Shown here piece by piece: positions 1 through 9,841 of a stretch of DNA of 64,000 bases. Below the pieces are notes generated by a model that made no database searches, was not told the DNA's origin, and worked only from the letters and a program-made list of their open reading frames with translations. The number at the start of each line of letters is the position of its first letter. Position 1 is the first letter of the stretch. Source of the stretch: Jeotgalibacillus sp. S-D1. Its GTDB lineage: Bacteria > Bacillota > Bacilli > Bacillales > Jeotgalibacillaceae. The position numbers and the translations under genes are program-made. Location of the stretch: the NCBI RefSeq assembly GCF_004358665.1, contig NZ_SMZR01000002.1, positions 248,001-312,000 of the forward strand, written 5' to 3'.

Positions 1-272
1 TTTTCCATTAACTCGTCAATTGCAGCAAAATTCATGGAAGCATCTTCACGAATAGCCGTGTGAGGACACCCTCCGGTTTCCACACCGATGATACGGTCCT
101 CAGGTAAGATGCCATTTTCGATTAAAAAACGGGCATCTTCTTTTGTATAAATATCGTTAGTTATAACCGCCATGGACAGCTCGTCCTGCAAAGCACGGGT
201 CAGCCTGTCGACCAACAGCGTTTTACCAGCTCCAACCGGACCGCCCACACCAATTTTAATCGGATCTTTCAT
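1..272 (-). CDS. ureG: Urease accessory GTPase UreG (3' end beyond window)
   Basis: UreG is a SIMIBI-class GTPase that works with UreD/F/E to load nickel and the carbamylated lysine into apo-urease. The first 90 residues are present. The P-loop GPVGAGKT (about residues 9-16; most UreG have GPVGSGKT), the [10 protein letters not shown] stretch and the [15 protein letters not shown] motif with the metal-binding CPH are all visible. The ATG at 272 sits after a GGAGGAG ribosome site, 15 nt past the ureF stop. The gene runs off the left edge, so its 3' part and any following ureD cannot be seen. Seen: motifs and start; family knowledge: function. Confidence 0.96.
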   Translation of the reverse strand, partial: MKDPIKIGVGGPVGAGKTLLVDRLTRALQDELSMAVITNDIYTKEDARFLIENGILPEDRIIGVETGGCPHTAIREDASMNFAAIDELME

Positions 273-287
273 CTTGCAACTCCTCCT

Positions 288-971
288 TCAACTCATAAAC
301 ATGCGCACAGAAAGTGATTCATGCTGCATCTGCGCCAGCTCCAGCGCAGGTGATGCAGCGCCTAAATCCTCTTCCGTCAATTCTGAAATTTTCTGGATTG
401 TATCCTGTAAAATAGGTTGTATCGATATAAGCAGTTTCTGTCCATCCGTCTGCCCGATCGGAATCCCCCGCACTCCGTTATGCACCATCGCTGTCACATT
501 TGAAAACAGATAGCACTGAAGAGCCTCCTTCAGACCAGCTTCTAAATAATGACAAACAAGTGCAAAGGCGATGGCAGGATGCCCATTCGCTTCCTTATTG
601 CGAATCAACTGCTGATACCAGTTCAGCCGCTCTGAAGAATACAGCGTCACCAGAAGTTTGGTCATTTGCTGCCCAATTCTTTTTACACCTTCTCTGCTTT
701 CCTTTGATAAAGAGAGGGCATATAATTCCTGATCGAGCTTTAACAGCTTGTCTTCATCCTTTTGGTGGACGGCTTCATAAGCTATTCTGCAGGCCAGCCC
801 TTCTGTATAGCACAACTGCGTTAATACGTATGCTTTTAATACTTCCTCAAAGCTTTCAGTGTCGTGAATCACTCCCTTTTGGATATACGTTTCTAATCCA
901 AAAGAATGAGAAAAAGCACCAGAGGGAAATTGTGAGTCACACAGCTGCAAAAAATAAAATAACTTATTCAT
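288..971 (-). CDS. ureF: Urease accessory protein UreF
   Basis: All-helical nickel-insertion chaperone that bridges UreD and UreG and acts as a fidelity gate for the GTPase. The N-terminus shows the family signature LQLCDSQFPSGAFSHSFGLE, followed by the usual helical body and a conserved VHNGVRGIPIGQ segment. I start it at the ATG at 971, which overlaps the ureE stop by 8 nt; a TTG at 983 would add four residues but lacks a ribosome site. Length (227 aa) is normal. It lies in the ureABCEFG operon order and is presumably translated by coupling to ureE. Confidence 0.95.
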   Translation of the reverse strand: MNKLFYFLQLCDSQFPSGAFSHSFGLETYIQKGVIHDTESFEEVLKAYVLTQLCYTEGLACRIAYEAVHQKDEDKLLKLDQELYALSLSKESREGVKRIGQQMTKLLVTLYSSERLNWYQQLIRNKEANGHPAIAFALVCHYLEAGLKEALQCYLFSNVTAMVHNGVRGIPIGQTDGQKLLISIQPILQDTIQKISELTEEDLGAASPALELAQMQHESLSVRMFMS

Positions 972-1410
972 GTGAATGTCCAATATGACGGAATGCTTCT
1001 TTCATTTGCCGCTTTTCCCGCTTGAAAGAAACGCCAAGTTCTCCTAACAGATTTTCGAGCAAATAGTCATATTGAACAATCATCGAATTTTCTTCAAACT
1101 GGGCAGGTGTGTGCCGATTCCCTATTTGATGAGCAATTTCCCCCATTTGTTGAAGCGAATCTGGAGTTATTGTCAGCACGTCATCTTTTATCGTTGTAAT
1201 AATAATCATATTTTTTTCGTCCTGATACAGGATATCGCCGTCTTTTAATTCTTTTTTCTTTTTTAAACGAATGCCCATCTCATTTCCATGATCTGTTTTA
1301 ACCCGGAGTACCCGCTTTAACAGATCGTCACTTTTCATAAATACACGTTCAATATGCGGGGCTTTAAGATCGCTGGAATTGATATTGCCTTGAATTTCTT
1401 CAATTATCAT
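964..1410 (-). CDS. ureE: Urease accessory protein UreE, nickel metallochaperone
   Basis: Delivers Ni2+ to the urease activation complex. The protein has the peptide-binding N-terminal half and the ferredoxin-like metal domain with the conserved GNRHTPA motif, whose His is the interface nickel ligand. The C-terminus ends in a short HIGHSHE tail, a weak version of the His-rich tail of some UreE proteins. The ATG at 1410 follows GAGGTG with correct spacing; the upstream in-frame GTG at 1419 overlaps that ribosome site and is rejected as start. Only about 15 nt separate it from ureC. Confidence 0.95.
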   Translation of the reverse strand: MIIEEIQGNINSSDLKAPHIERVFMKSDDLLKRVLRVKTDHGNEMGIRLKKKKELKDGDILYQDEKNMIIITTIKDDVLTITPDSLQQMGEIAHQIGNRHTPAQFEENSMIVQYDYLLENLLGELGVSFKREKRQMKEAFRHIGHSHE

Positions 1411-1425
1411 TTTTATCACCTCAGC

Positions 1426-3132
1426 TCAGAATAGGAAATAACGTTGCGCCATAGGAACAATTTCATCAGGTTCACAGGTGATAAGCTCTCCATTCACCTT
1501 GACCTCATAGGTTTGTGGATCAACTTCCAAGTCAGGGGTTTCACCATTCCATTTCATGCTTTTCTTTGTCAATTGACGGATTCCTGATACCGGTCTGATC
1601 ACTTTTTGCAGTCCAAGCTTTGAGTGAACCCCTTTGTCATATGCTGCCTTTGATAAAAACGTAATCGAGGTTTTGCCTGTCACTTTTCCAAAAGCCCCAA
1701 ACATAGGACGATACAAAGCCGGCTGAGGAGTTGGAATGGAAGCATTCGGGTCTCCCATCACAGACCAGGAAATGAATCCTCCTTTAAGTATTAAATCGGG
1801 TTTCACTCCAAAAAATGCAGGATCCCAAATAACTAAATCAGCCCATTTCCCTTCTTCAATGGAGCCAACTTCTTCTGAAATGCCATGTGTGATCGCAGGG
1901 TTGATCGTGTATTTAGCAATGTAGCGTTTGGCTCTTGCATTGTCACTTGTTTCTCCTGGTGACAATGCCCCCCGCTGCCGCTTCATTTTATCCGCTGTCT
2001 GCCACGTGCGTGAAATCACTTCTCCAACTCTCCCCATTGCCTGGGAGTCGGAGCTGATCATGCTGAAAACCCCCAGGTCATGCAGGATATCCTCCGCTGC
2101 AATCGTTTCTTTTCGTATGCGGGAATCGGCAAAAGCAAGATCTTCAGGAACTGACGGATCAAGATGGTGGCAAACCATGAGCATGTCTAAATGTTCAGCT
2201 ATTGTGTTTACTGTATAGGGTCTTGTTGGATTCGTTGAAGAAGGCAGGATATTGGGATAAGATGCAGCCTTGATAATATCCGGGGCATGGCCTCCTCCCG
2301 CTCCCTCTGTATGATAGGTATGAATAACCCGGTCCCCGATAGCGTTCAGTGTATCCTCTAAGAAACCGCCTTCGTTTAATGTGTCAGTATGAATGGCGAT
2401 CTGAACATCCATCCGGTCTGCGACTGTAAGGGCACAATCAATTGAGGAGGAAGTTGTTCCCCAGTCTTCATGAAGCTTCAAGCCGATTGCCCCCGCTTCA
2501 ATTTGTTCCTCGAGTGCCCGTTCACTTGAGGAATTCCCTTTTCCAAGAAAACCGATGTTGACCGGGAATTGGTCTGCAGCTTCCAGCATTCGGTGGATAT
2601 GCCACTCACCAGGTGTGCAGGTAGTGGCGTTGGTGCCTGTTGCAGGTCCTGTTCCTCCGCCGATCATCGTCGTTACACCGGATTCGATTGCCGTCTGAAT
2701 CAGCTGAGGGCAAATAAAATGAATATGGGCATCGATTCCGCCTGCGGTTACAATTTTTCCTTCAGCTGCGATGACTTCGGTTGATGCTCCGATGACAATA
2801 TCGACCCCATCCATCAGCAGCGGATTCCCTGCTTTCCCTATTTTCATAATCCGTCCTGCAGATAGGCCGATATCCGCTTTGTAAATCCCTGTGTAGTCAA
2901 CAATCAAGGCGTTTGTCAGTACGGTATCTGCCGATTCTTCGTCGAGCGCTTTCGGGTGTTGTCCCATCCCGTCTCTAATCACTTTGCCGCCGCCAAATTT
3001 TACCTCATCCCCATAGCGGGTTAGATCCTTTTCCACTTCAATAAAAAGTGTCGTATCAGCGAGTCGGATCTGATCACCTGTTGTCGGACCAAACATATCA
3101 GCATATTGATCACGGTTCATATGAAAACTCAT
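1426..3132 (-). CDS. ureC: Urease alpha subunit, catalytic
   Basis: Hydrolyses urea to ammonia and carbamate at a di-nickel centre. Visible ligands: His136 and His138 (DAHIHFI), the carbamylated Lys219 (GLKLHEDWG), His248, His274 (HTYHTEG) and Asp362; the mobile flap carries Cys321-His322 (MVCHHLDPS). The 568-residue length is standard. The start ATG at 3132 shares the tetranucleotide ATGA with the ureB stop, so translation is coupled, and GGAGAG lies 6 nt upstream. All catalytic residues are present, so the enzyme should be active once nickel is loaded. Confidence 0.98.
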   Translation of the reverse strand: MSFHMNRDQYADMFGPTTGDQIRLADTTLFIEVEKDLTRYGDEVKFGGGKVIRDGMGQHPKALDEESADTVLTNALIVDYTGIYKADIGLSAGRIMKIGKAGNPLLMDGVDIVIGASTEVIAAEGKIVTAGGIDAHIHFICPQLIQTAIESGVTTMIGGGTGPATGTNATTCTPGEWHIHRMLEAADQFPVNIGFLGKGNSSSERALEEQIEAGAIGLKLHEDWGTTSSSIDCALTVADRMDVQIAIHTDTLNEGGFLEDTLNAIGDRVIHTYHTEGAGGGHAPDIIKAASYPNILPSSTNPTRPYTVNTIAEHLDMLMVCHHLDPSVPEDLAFADSRIRKETIAAEDILHDLGVFSMISSDSQAMGRVGEVISRTWQTADKMKRQRGALSPGETSDNARAKRYIAKYTINPAITHGISEEVGSIEEGKWADLVIWDPAFFGVKPDLILKGGFISWSVMGDPNASIPTPQPALYRPMFGAFGKVTGKTSITFLSKAAYDKGVHSKLGLQKVIRPVSGIRQLTKKSMKWNGETPDLEVDPQTYEVKVNGELITCEPDEIVPMAQRYFLF

Positions 3133-3452
3133 GAGCTACTCTCCCCGTCTAAGCGGCCATTCACTTTATTGTTTAAGCCGTATACTTCTCTTTCTCCACG
3201 AAACGGCACCAGCTTAACTTTTTTTGCATCCCCTGGCTCAAAACGCACCGCCGTCCCTGAGGGAATATTTAAATGACGGCCATAAGATCGTTCCCTGTCA
3301 AAATGCAGTGACTCATTCACCTCCAAAAAATGAAAATGAGATCCAATTTGAATTGGGCGGTCCCCTTTATTTTTCACATCAATAACGATCTCATTTAAAC
3401 CTTCATTGCAAACGACCGGTTCCTGCTTTAAGCGGTATTCTCCCGGTATCAT
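3129..3452 (-). CDS. ureB: Urease beta subunit
   Basis: Structural subunit of the (abc)3 urease. It begins [18 protein letters not shown] and contains the [17 protein letters not shown] and RFEPGD segments typical of UreB. I place the start at the ATG at 3452 after AAAGGGGGG; a TTG one codon upstream is also in frame. The protein is 107 residues, normal for a separate beta subunit. It lies 18 nt after ureA and overlaps ureC by 4 nt. Confidence 0.96.
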   Translation of the reverse strand: MIPGEYRLKQEPVVCNEGLNEIVIDVKNKGDRPIQIGSHFHFLEVNESLHFDRERSYGRHLNIPSGTAVRFEPGDAKKVKLVPFRGEREVYGLNNKVNGRLDGESSS

Positions 3453-3470
3453 CAAGCATCCCCCCTTTAG

Positions 3471-3773
3471 TTAGACAATCGGATCATGAACGGTCACAAG
3501 CTTTGTGCCATCCGGAAATGTTGCTTCAATTTGAATATCGGGTATCATTTCGGGAACCCCTTCCATTACATCCTCACGCCTTAAAATCTTCCGGCCTTCC
3601 TGCATAAGCTGGGATACTGATTTGCCATCTCTCGCCCCCTCCAGCACTTCATAAGTAATGATTGCTACTGCTTCTGGATAATTCAGCCTGAGGCCGCGCT
3701 GCTGCCTTCTTCTGGAAAGATCCGCGGCCACGACAATCATCAGTTTCTCCTGTTCTCTTGCAGTCAGTTTCAT
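3471..3773 (-). CDS. ureA: Urease gamma subunit
   Basis: Smallest urease subunit, 100 residues starting [20 protein letters not shown], with the conserved [11 protein letters not shown] and VMEGVPEMI segments. The ATG at 3773 is preceded by AAAGGGTG; an upstream in-frame GTG at 3782 overlaps that site and is not used. Only 65 nt separate it from the YfcC permease stop and no terminator is seen between them, so the permease and urease genes are probably one transcript. Confidence 0.96.
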   Translation of the reverse strand: MKLTAREQEKLMIVVAADLSRRRQQRGLRLNYPEAVAIITYEVLEGARDGKSVSQLMQEGRKILRREDVMEGVPEMIPDIQIEATFPDGTKLVTVHDPIV

Positions 3774-3838
3774 TTGGTTCACCCTTTGTCTGTCGAATAC
3801 TGGTATTTAAATTTTTGAAGATGTCTTGCTTCCTGCTT

Positions 3839-5287
3839 TTACGACCAGCCGGTAAGCTGTGCAAACACGAGCAAGCCGATTGAAATTACTGTCCATATCC
3901 CAAATAACGGAAGATAAAATTTCACCCATTTCCCCCAAGAAACGCCCGCAAGTGCCAATGCTGCCATAAAGTAACCTGAAGTAGGAAATAAAATATTCCC
4001 CAGACCATCTCCCAGTTGAAATGCAAGAACCGCAGTTTGTCGCGTCATGTTGAGCAAATCAGCAAGCGGAGCCATGATCGGCATGGTGACAAGGGCCTGT
4101 CCGCTTCCTGATGGAACGACAAAATTAAATAGCAATTGGGTAAAAAACATACCCGCCGCACTGAATACAGGCGGGAAATTACCTACAAAAATACCGAGAC
4201 CGTAGACAATCGTATCCATAATTTGACCATCTTCCATCACGACAGCAACCGCACGGGCTATACCGACAATAATTGCTCCTACCAGCACGTCGCGGAATCC
4301 CTGGTTAAAACCTTCACAGATTTGAGACGTATTCAAGCCTGCGATAAGACCTGCAGTGATCCCCATCAGAATGAACAGACCAGACATTTCAAGCATGAAC
4401 CATCCCTCAAAAAGAACGCCATAGATTAGAACTCCAAAAAACAGACCGGTTACAGCTGCAGCTATTTTTTGGCGTTTTGTCACTTGAAAAGGCTTAGCAT
4501 CATCCGTTTTACGATAAAGCTTTCTTTTTTCTGCATCTTCTTCATAAACCAGGCTCAATTTGGGATTTTGACGCACTTTGCGGGCATACCGAACGACATA
4601 TAAAATTCCCGTTGTCATGATCAGAATAAGAGCCACTGCCCTTAACCCGATTCCGGAATAAACGGGAATTTCAGCTAACTGCTGGCCAAGCCCCGTATTA
4701 ATCGGATTTAAAACTCCGGTTGTAAAACCTGCAGTTGTTGCGACCAATGCAACGCCCACTGCTGTTACAGAATCAAAACGCAGTGCGATCAGCAAAGGTA
4801 AAATAACAGGTATATACACCAGACTTAGCTCCTGCGTTCCGATTAAGCTGCACACAACAGAAAAAACAACCATCAATACCGGAATGACTGCCATACTTTT
4901 TGAAGAAAAACGTCTCGTCAAAGCACTTACTCCCCACTCAATCATGCCGGTCTTTCGCAGCACCATAAACATTCCGCCAATGATTAAGGTAAAAAACACA
5001 ACCTCAGCAGCTCCTGCCAGTCCATTTGGAATTGCCACCATAAAGTCTGTAATACCTGCAGGATTTGATTCGACCGTCTGATAAGAAGCCGGATCAATGG
5101 TTGTTCGTCCTTCCGGGCCCGGAATCCGTTCGTATTCACCCGCAGGAACAATGTACGTTAATAGAGAAGCCAGTACGATAAAGATAAATAGAATGACATA
5201 AACATGAGGCATGAATTGTTTTGGCTCAGATGGCTTTAGCTGCGGGCTGCCCTTTTGATCTTTCGTTGCTAATTTAAATGATACCAT
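3839..5287 (-). CDS. YfcC-family membrane permease upstream of urease
   Basis: Polytopic inner-membrane protein of the YfcC family in the ion-transporter superfamily, a group annotated as putative basic amino-acid or dicarboxylate permeases. About 12 hydrophobic helices are visible. The family repeats PVILPLLIALRFDSVTAV and VVPSGSGQALVTMPIMAPLA (re-entrant hairpin motif) are clear. The ATG at 5287 follows GAGGAG at good spacing; longer in-frame starts lack a site. Position directly before ureABCEFG suggests that it imports a nitrogen compound whose breakdown gives urea, but the substrate is inferred only from context. A second YfcC paralogue lies at 35.0-36.4 kb. Confidence 0.85.
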   Translation of the reverse strand: MVSFKLATKDQKGSPQLKPSEPKQFMPHVYVILFIFIVLASLLTYIVPAGEYERIPGPEGRTTIDPASYQTVESNPAGITDFMVAIPNGLAGAAEVVFFTLIIGGMFMVLRKTGMIEWGVSALTRRFSSKSMAVIPVLMVVFSVVCSLIGTQELSLVYIPVILPLLIALRFDSVTAVGVALVATTAGFTTGVLNPINTGLGQQLAEIPVYSGIGLRAVALILIMTTGILYVVRYARKVRQNPKLSLVYEEDAEKRKLYRKTDDAKPFQVTKRQKIAAAVTGLFFGVLIYGVLFEGWFMLEMSGLFILMGITAGLIAGLNTSQICEGFNQGFRDVLVGAIIVGIARAVAVVMEDGQIMDTIVYGLGIFVGNFPPVFSAAGMFFTQLLFNFVVPSGSGQALVTMPIMAPLADLLNMTRQTAVLAFQLGDGLGNILFPTSGYFMAALALAGVSWGKWVKFYLPLFGIWTVISIGLLVFAQLTGWS

Positions 5288-5426
5288 ATTTTTTCTCCTC
5301 ATTTCTATTTTCATGTTATGTTTTCTATCATACAAGACAAATTTATCTTAATTCACTAGCATTATATACAAAAAATAATCATTTTTTCGTCATATAAGCT
5401 AAATCACGTTATATAACCTAACATAT

Positions 5427-5460
5427 AAAAAGCCATCCCAATAAATTAGGATGGCTTTTG
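5427..5460 (-). terminator. Terminator after pucG
   Basis: Stem AGCCATCC/GGATGGCT with a 10-nt loop, followed on the minus strand by TTTTTA. It closes the pucF-pucG unit and separates it from the YfcC-urease unit. Confidence 0.8.
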
Positions 5461-5494
5461 GGATTGTTCCATATGGATTAAAATGGAATATAAG

Positions 5495-6733
5495 TTAATT
5501 ACTCAGTTTATTTTCGTTAGTATAGTAATCAAGAGCAGCTTGCAAGGCGGCTCCCTTTTCAACCAAAATGCCATGACGGATCAACACCGCTTCGAATGCC
5601 CCCAAAAAAGTTAAAATATTTTCCCTCCGGCAGCTGTACCCCATTGTGCCAACCCGCAAAATTTTCCCATGCAGCGGACCAAAAGAGGTGGCAATCTCAA
5701 TGCCAAATTGATCAAGTAGCATCCGCCTGACAGAATCGCCATCTGCACCATCCGGAATTTTAATACAGGTTACAGTAGGAAGCTTGGCCGAAGTGTCCCC
5801 GAATAACTCCATACCCATCGCCTTCAGTCCGGACACTAATGCTCTTTCATGGTATTTATGGCGCTCAAATCGATTCTCCAGCCCCTCATTAAGAACAAGC
5901 CGAAGACCTTCCCTCAGCGCATAAAGCATAGATGTCGCTTCCGTATGGTGATTTAAACGGCGGGGTCCCCAGTAATCCTGCAGCATACTTAAGTCAAAGT
6001 AATTACTTTTAATAAACGTAGCTGCTTTTTGCTGTAATTCTTCCTCTGTTGCAATCCCGCGCTCTACCTTTTTCCTTCGCGCTATCCGCTTTTGTATTCT
6101 CTCGTTATATGTAAGAGGTGACATCCCGGCAGGAACAGACAAGCATTTTTGAGTTCCGGCAATTAACCCGTCAATGAACCACTCATCCACCCTGACATCT
6201 ACTCCTCCCACCGATGCGACAGCATCCACAATAAAATAAAGATGGCGCTCGCGGCATGCCTGCCCAATTTCTTTTAGAGGCTGCATACAGCCGGTAGACG
6301 TTTCCGCGTGAACCATCGCGACAATATCCGGTTTCCAATCATCCATTTCCTGTATAACTGCCTTGGGATCGAAAACTGCCCCCCACTCCTGATGAATCGC
6401 TTTCACCTCTGCACCATAGCGCTCACAAATCTCCATCAGCAAATACCCAAAGCGCCCGAACACCGGAACAAGCACACGATCTCCCGGCTCAATCACACTG
6501 CATAACATTGCTTCAATGCCTGAACGGGAAGTGCCGTCCACAGGAAAAGCCCACTGATTGTCCGTTTTAAATAGTTTTCTGAGCATATCCATTACTTCAT
6601 TCATAATATCCGTAAACGCCGGATCAAATTGCCCAAGAATTGGAGCGGACATCACACGAAGAACTCTGGGATCCACCTCTACAGGGCCAGGTGTTAAAAT
6701 TGTTCTGATTGGCGTGTTTAAATCTTTATACAT
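5495..6733 (-). CDS. pucG: (S)-ureidoglycine-glyoxylate aminotransferase PucG
   Basis: Class V PLP enzyme that transfers the amino group of ureidoglycine to glyoxylate, giving oxalurate and glycine, a late step of purine-ring catabolism. The PLP lysine is K196 in GTQKCLSVPAG and the pyridine-nitrogen Asp is D170 (IVDAVAS). The N-terminal TPGPVEVDPRVL substrate-binding motif and the QFDPAF segment are typical of the alanine-glyoxylate aminotransferase group. I choose the ATG at 6733, after AAGGGGGAA and 13 nt past the pucF stop. The close link to pucF and PucR makes PucG more likely than a serine-glyoxylate enzyme. Confidence 0.92.
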   Translation of the reverse strand: MYKDLNTPIRTILTPGPVEVDPRVLRVMSAPILGQFDPAFTDIMNEVMDMLRKLFKTDNQWAFPVDGTSRSGIEAMLCSVIEPGDRVLVPVFGRFGYLLMEICERYGAEVKAIHQEWGAVFDPKAVIQEMDDWKPDIVAMVHAETSTGCMQPLKEIGQACRERHLYFIVDAVASVGGVDVRVDEWFIDGLIAGTQKCLSVPAGMSPLTYNERIQKRIARRKKVERGIATEEELQQKAATFIKSNYFDLSMLQDYWGPRRLNHHTEATSMLYALREGLRLVLNEGLENRFERHKYHERALVSGLKAMGMELFGDTSAKLPTVTCIKIPDGADGDSVRRMLLDQFGIEIATSFGPLHGKILRVGTMGYSCRRENILTFLGAFEAVLIRHGILVEKGAALQAALDYYTNENKLSN

Positions 6734-6746
6734 ACTTAATTCCCCC

Positions 6747-7994
6747 TTATTCATAAGCGAGCTTATAAAGTTGGAGCATCATCATTTCAATGCCCTTCTC
6801 TAATTCGTCTTCTGCTGTCCATTCTTCAGGAGAATGACTAATTCCATTTTCACTGGGCACAAACATCAGCATGGCCGGGCAATAGGAAGCAAACACCTGC
6901 GCGTCATGACCCGCTCCGCTGATCATCTTTTCATAATGGATTGTTTCCCGGTCAGCCAGCCTGCATGCAATCTGCCCAAGCGCTTCATCCAGCTTCACAG
7001 GTTCCACCCTCATCCACTCTTCCACCTTCATTTCTACCCCGCATTGAAACTGCTTTTGCACAAACTCCCGTATGATCCATTCCATACAATCCAAAACTGC
7101 AGAATCAGGATGACGCACATCCAGCGTGCATTCCACTTCGCCCGCAATCACATTGGACATATTTGGTTTAGCGGAGATTTTCCCCACTGTCGCAACAAGA
7201 TCACTATATTTCTCCGCCTGTCCAGTAACAAGCAGAATTAATTCTGCCATTATCTTTACGGCATCCTTCCTCATGCTCATAGGGGTTGTACCGGCATGAT
7301 TGCTTTCACCTTTAATTCGTACAGCATATCTTCGCTGACCCACTATATCACTTACGATGCCAATGTCCTTTTTCTTTTTTTGCAGAACAATTCCCTGTTC
7401 CACATGAATTTCAACAAACGCCTCAGGTACACACCTTTTTTCACGCTGCAGCTCCTTGCCGAACCCTGCGGAAAGCATCGCATCATGCAGAGATACCCCT
7501 TCCCGATCGTATAGATCTTCAGCCATCTCCAGTGAATACCTTCCAGTAATCCAGCCAGATCCCCAAAACGCCAGTGGAAATCTGCTCCCTTCCTCTTCAG
7601 CTAGAGAAACAACCTCAATCGTTTTTAACGGCGGTCCATGCTTTTTAAAAAGCCGATCAATCGCCAATAAACTTGCAACAATGCCATACGCTCCGTCAAA
7701 CTTACCTCCCTCAATCACTGTATCAATATGTGATCCTGTTAAAATAACTGAATCCGGCTGCACAGTGCCCATACGTCTTCCATACAGATTACCCACTTCG
7801 TCAAAACAAACAGATAAGCCCTTAGCCGCCATCAAATCTCTCAATGCTCTTTGCGCCTCAAGCCAGGGCGCTGTATAAAGAAGTCTCGTCACCCCTCCAC
7901 TTGGAGTTGCACCAAATCCAGCCAGCCACTCAATCATTTCTCCCGGTTTTTCTATTGCCGCCGGGTTCTTATGAGCAGTTTGTGATTTAGCCAT
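6747..7994 (-). CDS. pucF: Allantoate amidohydrolase PucF (M20 family)
   Basis: Zinc or manganese amidohydrolase of the M20/AllC family that converts allantoate to ureidoglycine, NH3 and CO2. Binuclear-site motifs are visible: GSHIDTV (His89), GGKFDGAYG (Asp100), EEEGSRF (Glu133-135), the dimerisation-domain EIHVEQG and the late GAGHDAQ. Length (415 aa) is standard. ATG at 7994 follows AAGGAGGG. The N-carbamoyl-amino-acid hydrolases are close relatives, but pucG next door argues for allantoate. It is transcribed divergently from pucR. Confidence 0.91.
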   Translation of the reverse strand: MAKSQTAHKNPAAIEKPGEMIEWLAGFGATPSGGVTRLLYTAPWLEAQRALRDLMAAKGLSVCFDEVGNLYGRRMGTVQPDSVILTGSHIDTVIEGGKFDGAYGIVASLLAIDRLFKKHGPPLKTIEVVSLAEEEGSRFPLAFWGSGWITGRYSLEMAEDLYDREGVSLHDAMLSAGFGKELQREKRCVPEAFVEIHVEQGIVLQKKKKDIGIVSDIVGQRRYAVRIKGESNHAGTTPMSMRKDAVKIMAELILLVTGQAEKYSDLVATVGKISAKPNMSNVIAGEVECTLDVRHPDSAVLDCMEWIIREFVQKQFQCGVEMKVEEWMRVEPVKLDEALGQIACRLADRETIHYEKMISGAGHDAQVFASYCPAMLMFVPSENGISHSPEEWTAEDELEKGIEMMMLQLYKLAYE

Positions 7995-8017
7995 CTTTTC
8001 CCTCCTTCCTAAAAATA

Positions 8018-8040
8018 AAAGAATAGTAAATTAATTCTTT
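8018..8040. promoter_or_regulatory. Inverted repeat in the pucF/pucR divergent region
   Basis: AAAGAAT and ATTCTTT flank a 9-nt AT-rich centre, 23 nt upstream of the pucF start, within the 182-nt gap between the divergent pucF and pucR genes. It could be an operator for PucR, but it does not obviously match the B. subtilis PucR box as I remember it. No certain -35/-10 pair was identified for either gene. Confidence 0.3.
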
Positions 8041-8176
8041 CTTTTTCATGTGATAAAATGTAACATATAACTCATTACTAGAATCTTACTGATTTTCAGG
8101 AGGATTATCATTGTCATATCTGCTAAACTTTCTATTTGTTTTTATACACTTTAACTAATCACCGGGAGGCATTTAC

Positions 8177-9793
8177 ATGCTTTTAAAAGAAGTATTAACC
8201 CATCCTCCATTTGACCGGCTGACGATTTTGGCAGGCAAAGAGGGTCTGAGAAATGAAGTGTCACATGCTACCACGATGGATGCGCCTGATATTCTTCCTT
8301 ATTTAAAAACCAATGACATTCTCGTTACGACCGGTTATCATCTGAAAGACCAGCCGCATAAGCTGACTGAGCTCATTCGGCACATGGCGATGCAGGGGTG
8401 TTCCTCCCTTTGGATAAAAACCAAACGATTCCTGCACGAGCTCCCACCGGAAGCTCTTATTCTTGCAGATGAATTACATTTTCCGATTATAGAAATGTCC
8501 AATGAACAGTCGTTGGGCGACACGGTTAATCAGATTTTATCGATCATACTGGATAAAAAAACGAATGAACTGCGATATGCAATTGATATGCACAAGATTT
8601 TTTCAGCCCATATTTTAAGCGGAGAAGGACTGAATGCATGTGTTGAACATTTATCGGAATTAATTGGTCATACAACCTATTTAACCACACCCTATTTAAC
8701 GCCTTTAAAAGGTCAAAAAAACTGCGGCGCTCTGCCTGCCCCGCTGTATGACTGGGAAACACAGGGCGGCCATCTTCTTTTGCCAAAAACTACTTCTACC
8801 TCTTTTAGCATTCTGGAAACAAAAAATGAAATTACCCTTTTTCCTGTTGTAAGCCACGACAAAAAAATGGCTCTTTTAGTTATTCTCGGACCAGTGCAAT
8901 CTTCAGAAAGAGTTAAATTGCTGGCAATCGAACAAGCCCTGAATGTGATTTCGTTCGAACTTCTCAGAGAAGACGCCGTCAAACAATATACAAGAAGAAT
9001 GCGGAATGAATTCTTCTTGCACTTTATTGACCGGGGGTTCTCAAATGATGAGGAAACGATTAGTCGCGCAAAAGAGTTTGACCTGCCCTTCAAGCAGAAA
9101 TATATTTGTGCGGCAGGGTGGTTTGATTTTAGCGAAGAGGGATGGAAGCGGTCCGCAAGTCCAGATCAAATGGATACACTGCATGATTTTTTCGAGAAAA
9201 GTCTGTTACCCTTCGGTGCTCCGTGTCACCTGTTCACAAAAGGTGACTCGATCATTCTTTTAATCGAAATTGAAGAAGCCGTTAAAGATGTTCAGGCGTT
9301 TTCTTCTTCACTTTTAGAAAAACTTCAAATTGGGATAAAAAGAAAGTATGGCAGAACGATCTCCTTTGGTGTCAGCCACATATGTCATAATGTTTTGTTT
9401 GTGCCACAAGGCTTTAAAGAAGCTCGTGATTCTCTTGATACCAATAAACTAACAAGCGGGCCTTCCTCCATCAGTTTTTACAGATCCAAAGACGTAAATG
9501 AACTGTTGAGACTGCTGCCGGCAAAGGATTTAACCGATTTCTACCATAATACGATTCAGCAATTAAAGCTCGATAATCTAGATGAAGAACAAACACTGTT
9601 ACAGACTTTATTTGTATATATGGAAACACACTGCCAGATTTCAGAAACAGCCAAACGATTATTCGTGCATCGTAATACGGTCGTGTATCGTCTGGAAAAA
9701 TGCGAAGAATTACTGGGCATCCCAATAAAAGATCCGGATTTTACTCTACAAATCAGATTAGCACTTCGGATGAAAAACGTTTTGAAGCTTTAA
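8177..9793 (+). CDS. pucR: PucR-family regulator of purine catabolism
   Basis: DNA-binding activator with the family layout: an N-terminal PucR sensory domain (about 1-125, beginning MLLKEVLTHPPFDRLTILAG), a central GGDEF-like region (about 290-420), and a C-terminal HTH_30 domain (about 475-535) with ISETAKRLFVHRNTVVYRLE as the recognition helix-turn-helix. In B. subtilis PucR senses ureides such as allantoin and controls uptake and degradation genes. GGGAGG precedes the ATG. The divergent arrangement with pucFG strongly suggests that these are its direct targets. Confidence 0.9.
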   Translation: MLLKEVLTHPPFDRLTILAGKEGLRNEVSHATTMDAPDILPYLKTNDILVTTGYHLKDQPHKLTELIRHMAMQGCSSLWIKTKRFLHELPPEALILADELHFPIIEMSNEQSLGDTVNQILSIILDKKTNELRYAIDMHKIFSAHILSGEGLNACVEHLSELIGHTTYLTTPYLTPLKGQKNCGALPAPLYDWETQGGHLLLPKTTSTSFSILETKNEITLFPVVSHDKKMALLVILGPVQSSERVKLLAIEQALNVISFELLREDAVKQYTRRMRNEFFLHFIDRGFSNDEETISRAKEFDLPFKQKYICAAGWFDFSEEGWKRSASPDQMDTLHDFFEKSLLPFGAPCHLFTKGDSIILLIEIEEAVKDVQAFSSSLLEKLQIGIKRKYGRTISFGVSHICHNVLFVPQGFKEARDSLDTNKLTSGPSSISFYRSKDVNELLRLLPAKDLTDFYHNTIQQLKLDNLDEEQTLLQTLFVYMETHCQISETAKRLFVHRNTVVYRLEKCEELLGIPIKDPDFTLQIRLALRMKNVLKL

Positions 9794-9841
9794 TCACATA
9801 TAAACATTACTTGTTTCTTACATAAAATTGGAGGAATTAAA

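Noticed and set aside
1-272. ureD in the window
   Set aside because: Not seen; the operon continues past the left edge, so absence cannot be concluded.
500-988. 162-codon plus-strand ORF
   Set aside because: Antisense to ureF; no ribosome site, and ureF has clear family motifs.
4136-4429. 97-codon ORF antisense to the YfcC permease
   Set aside because: Shadow of a clear membrane-protein gene; no translation signal.
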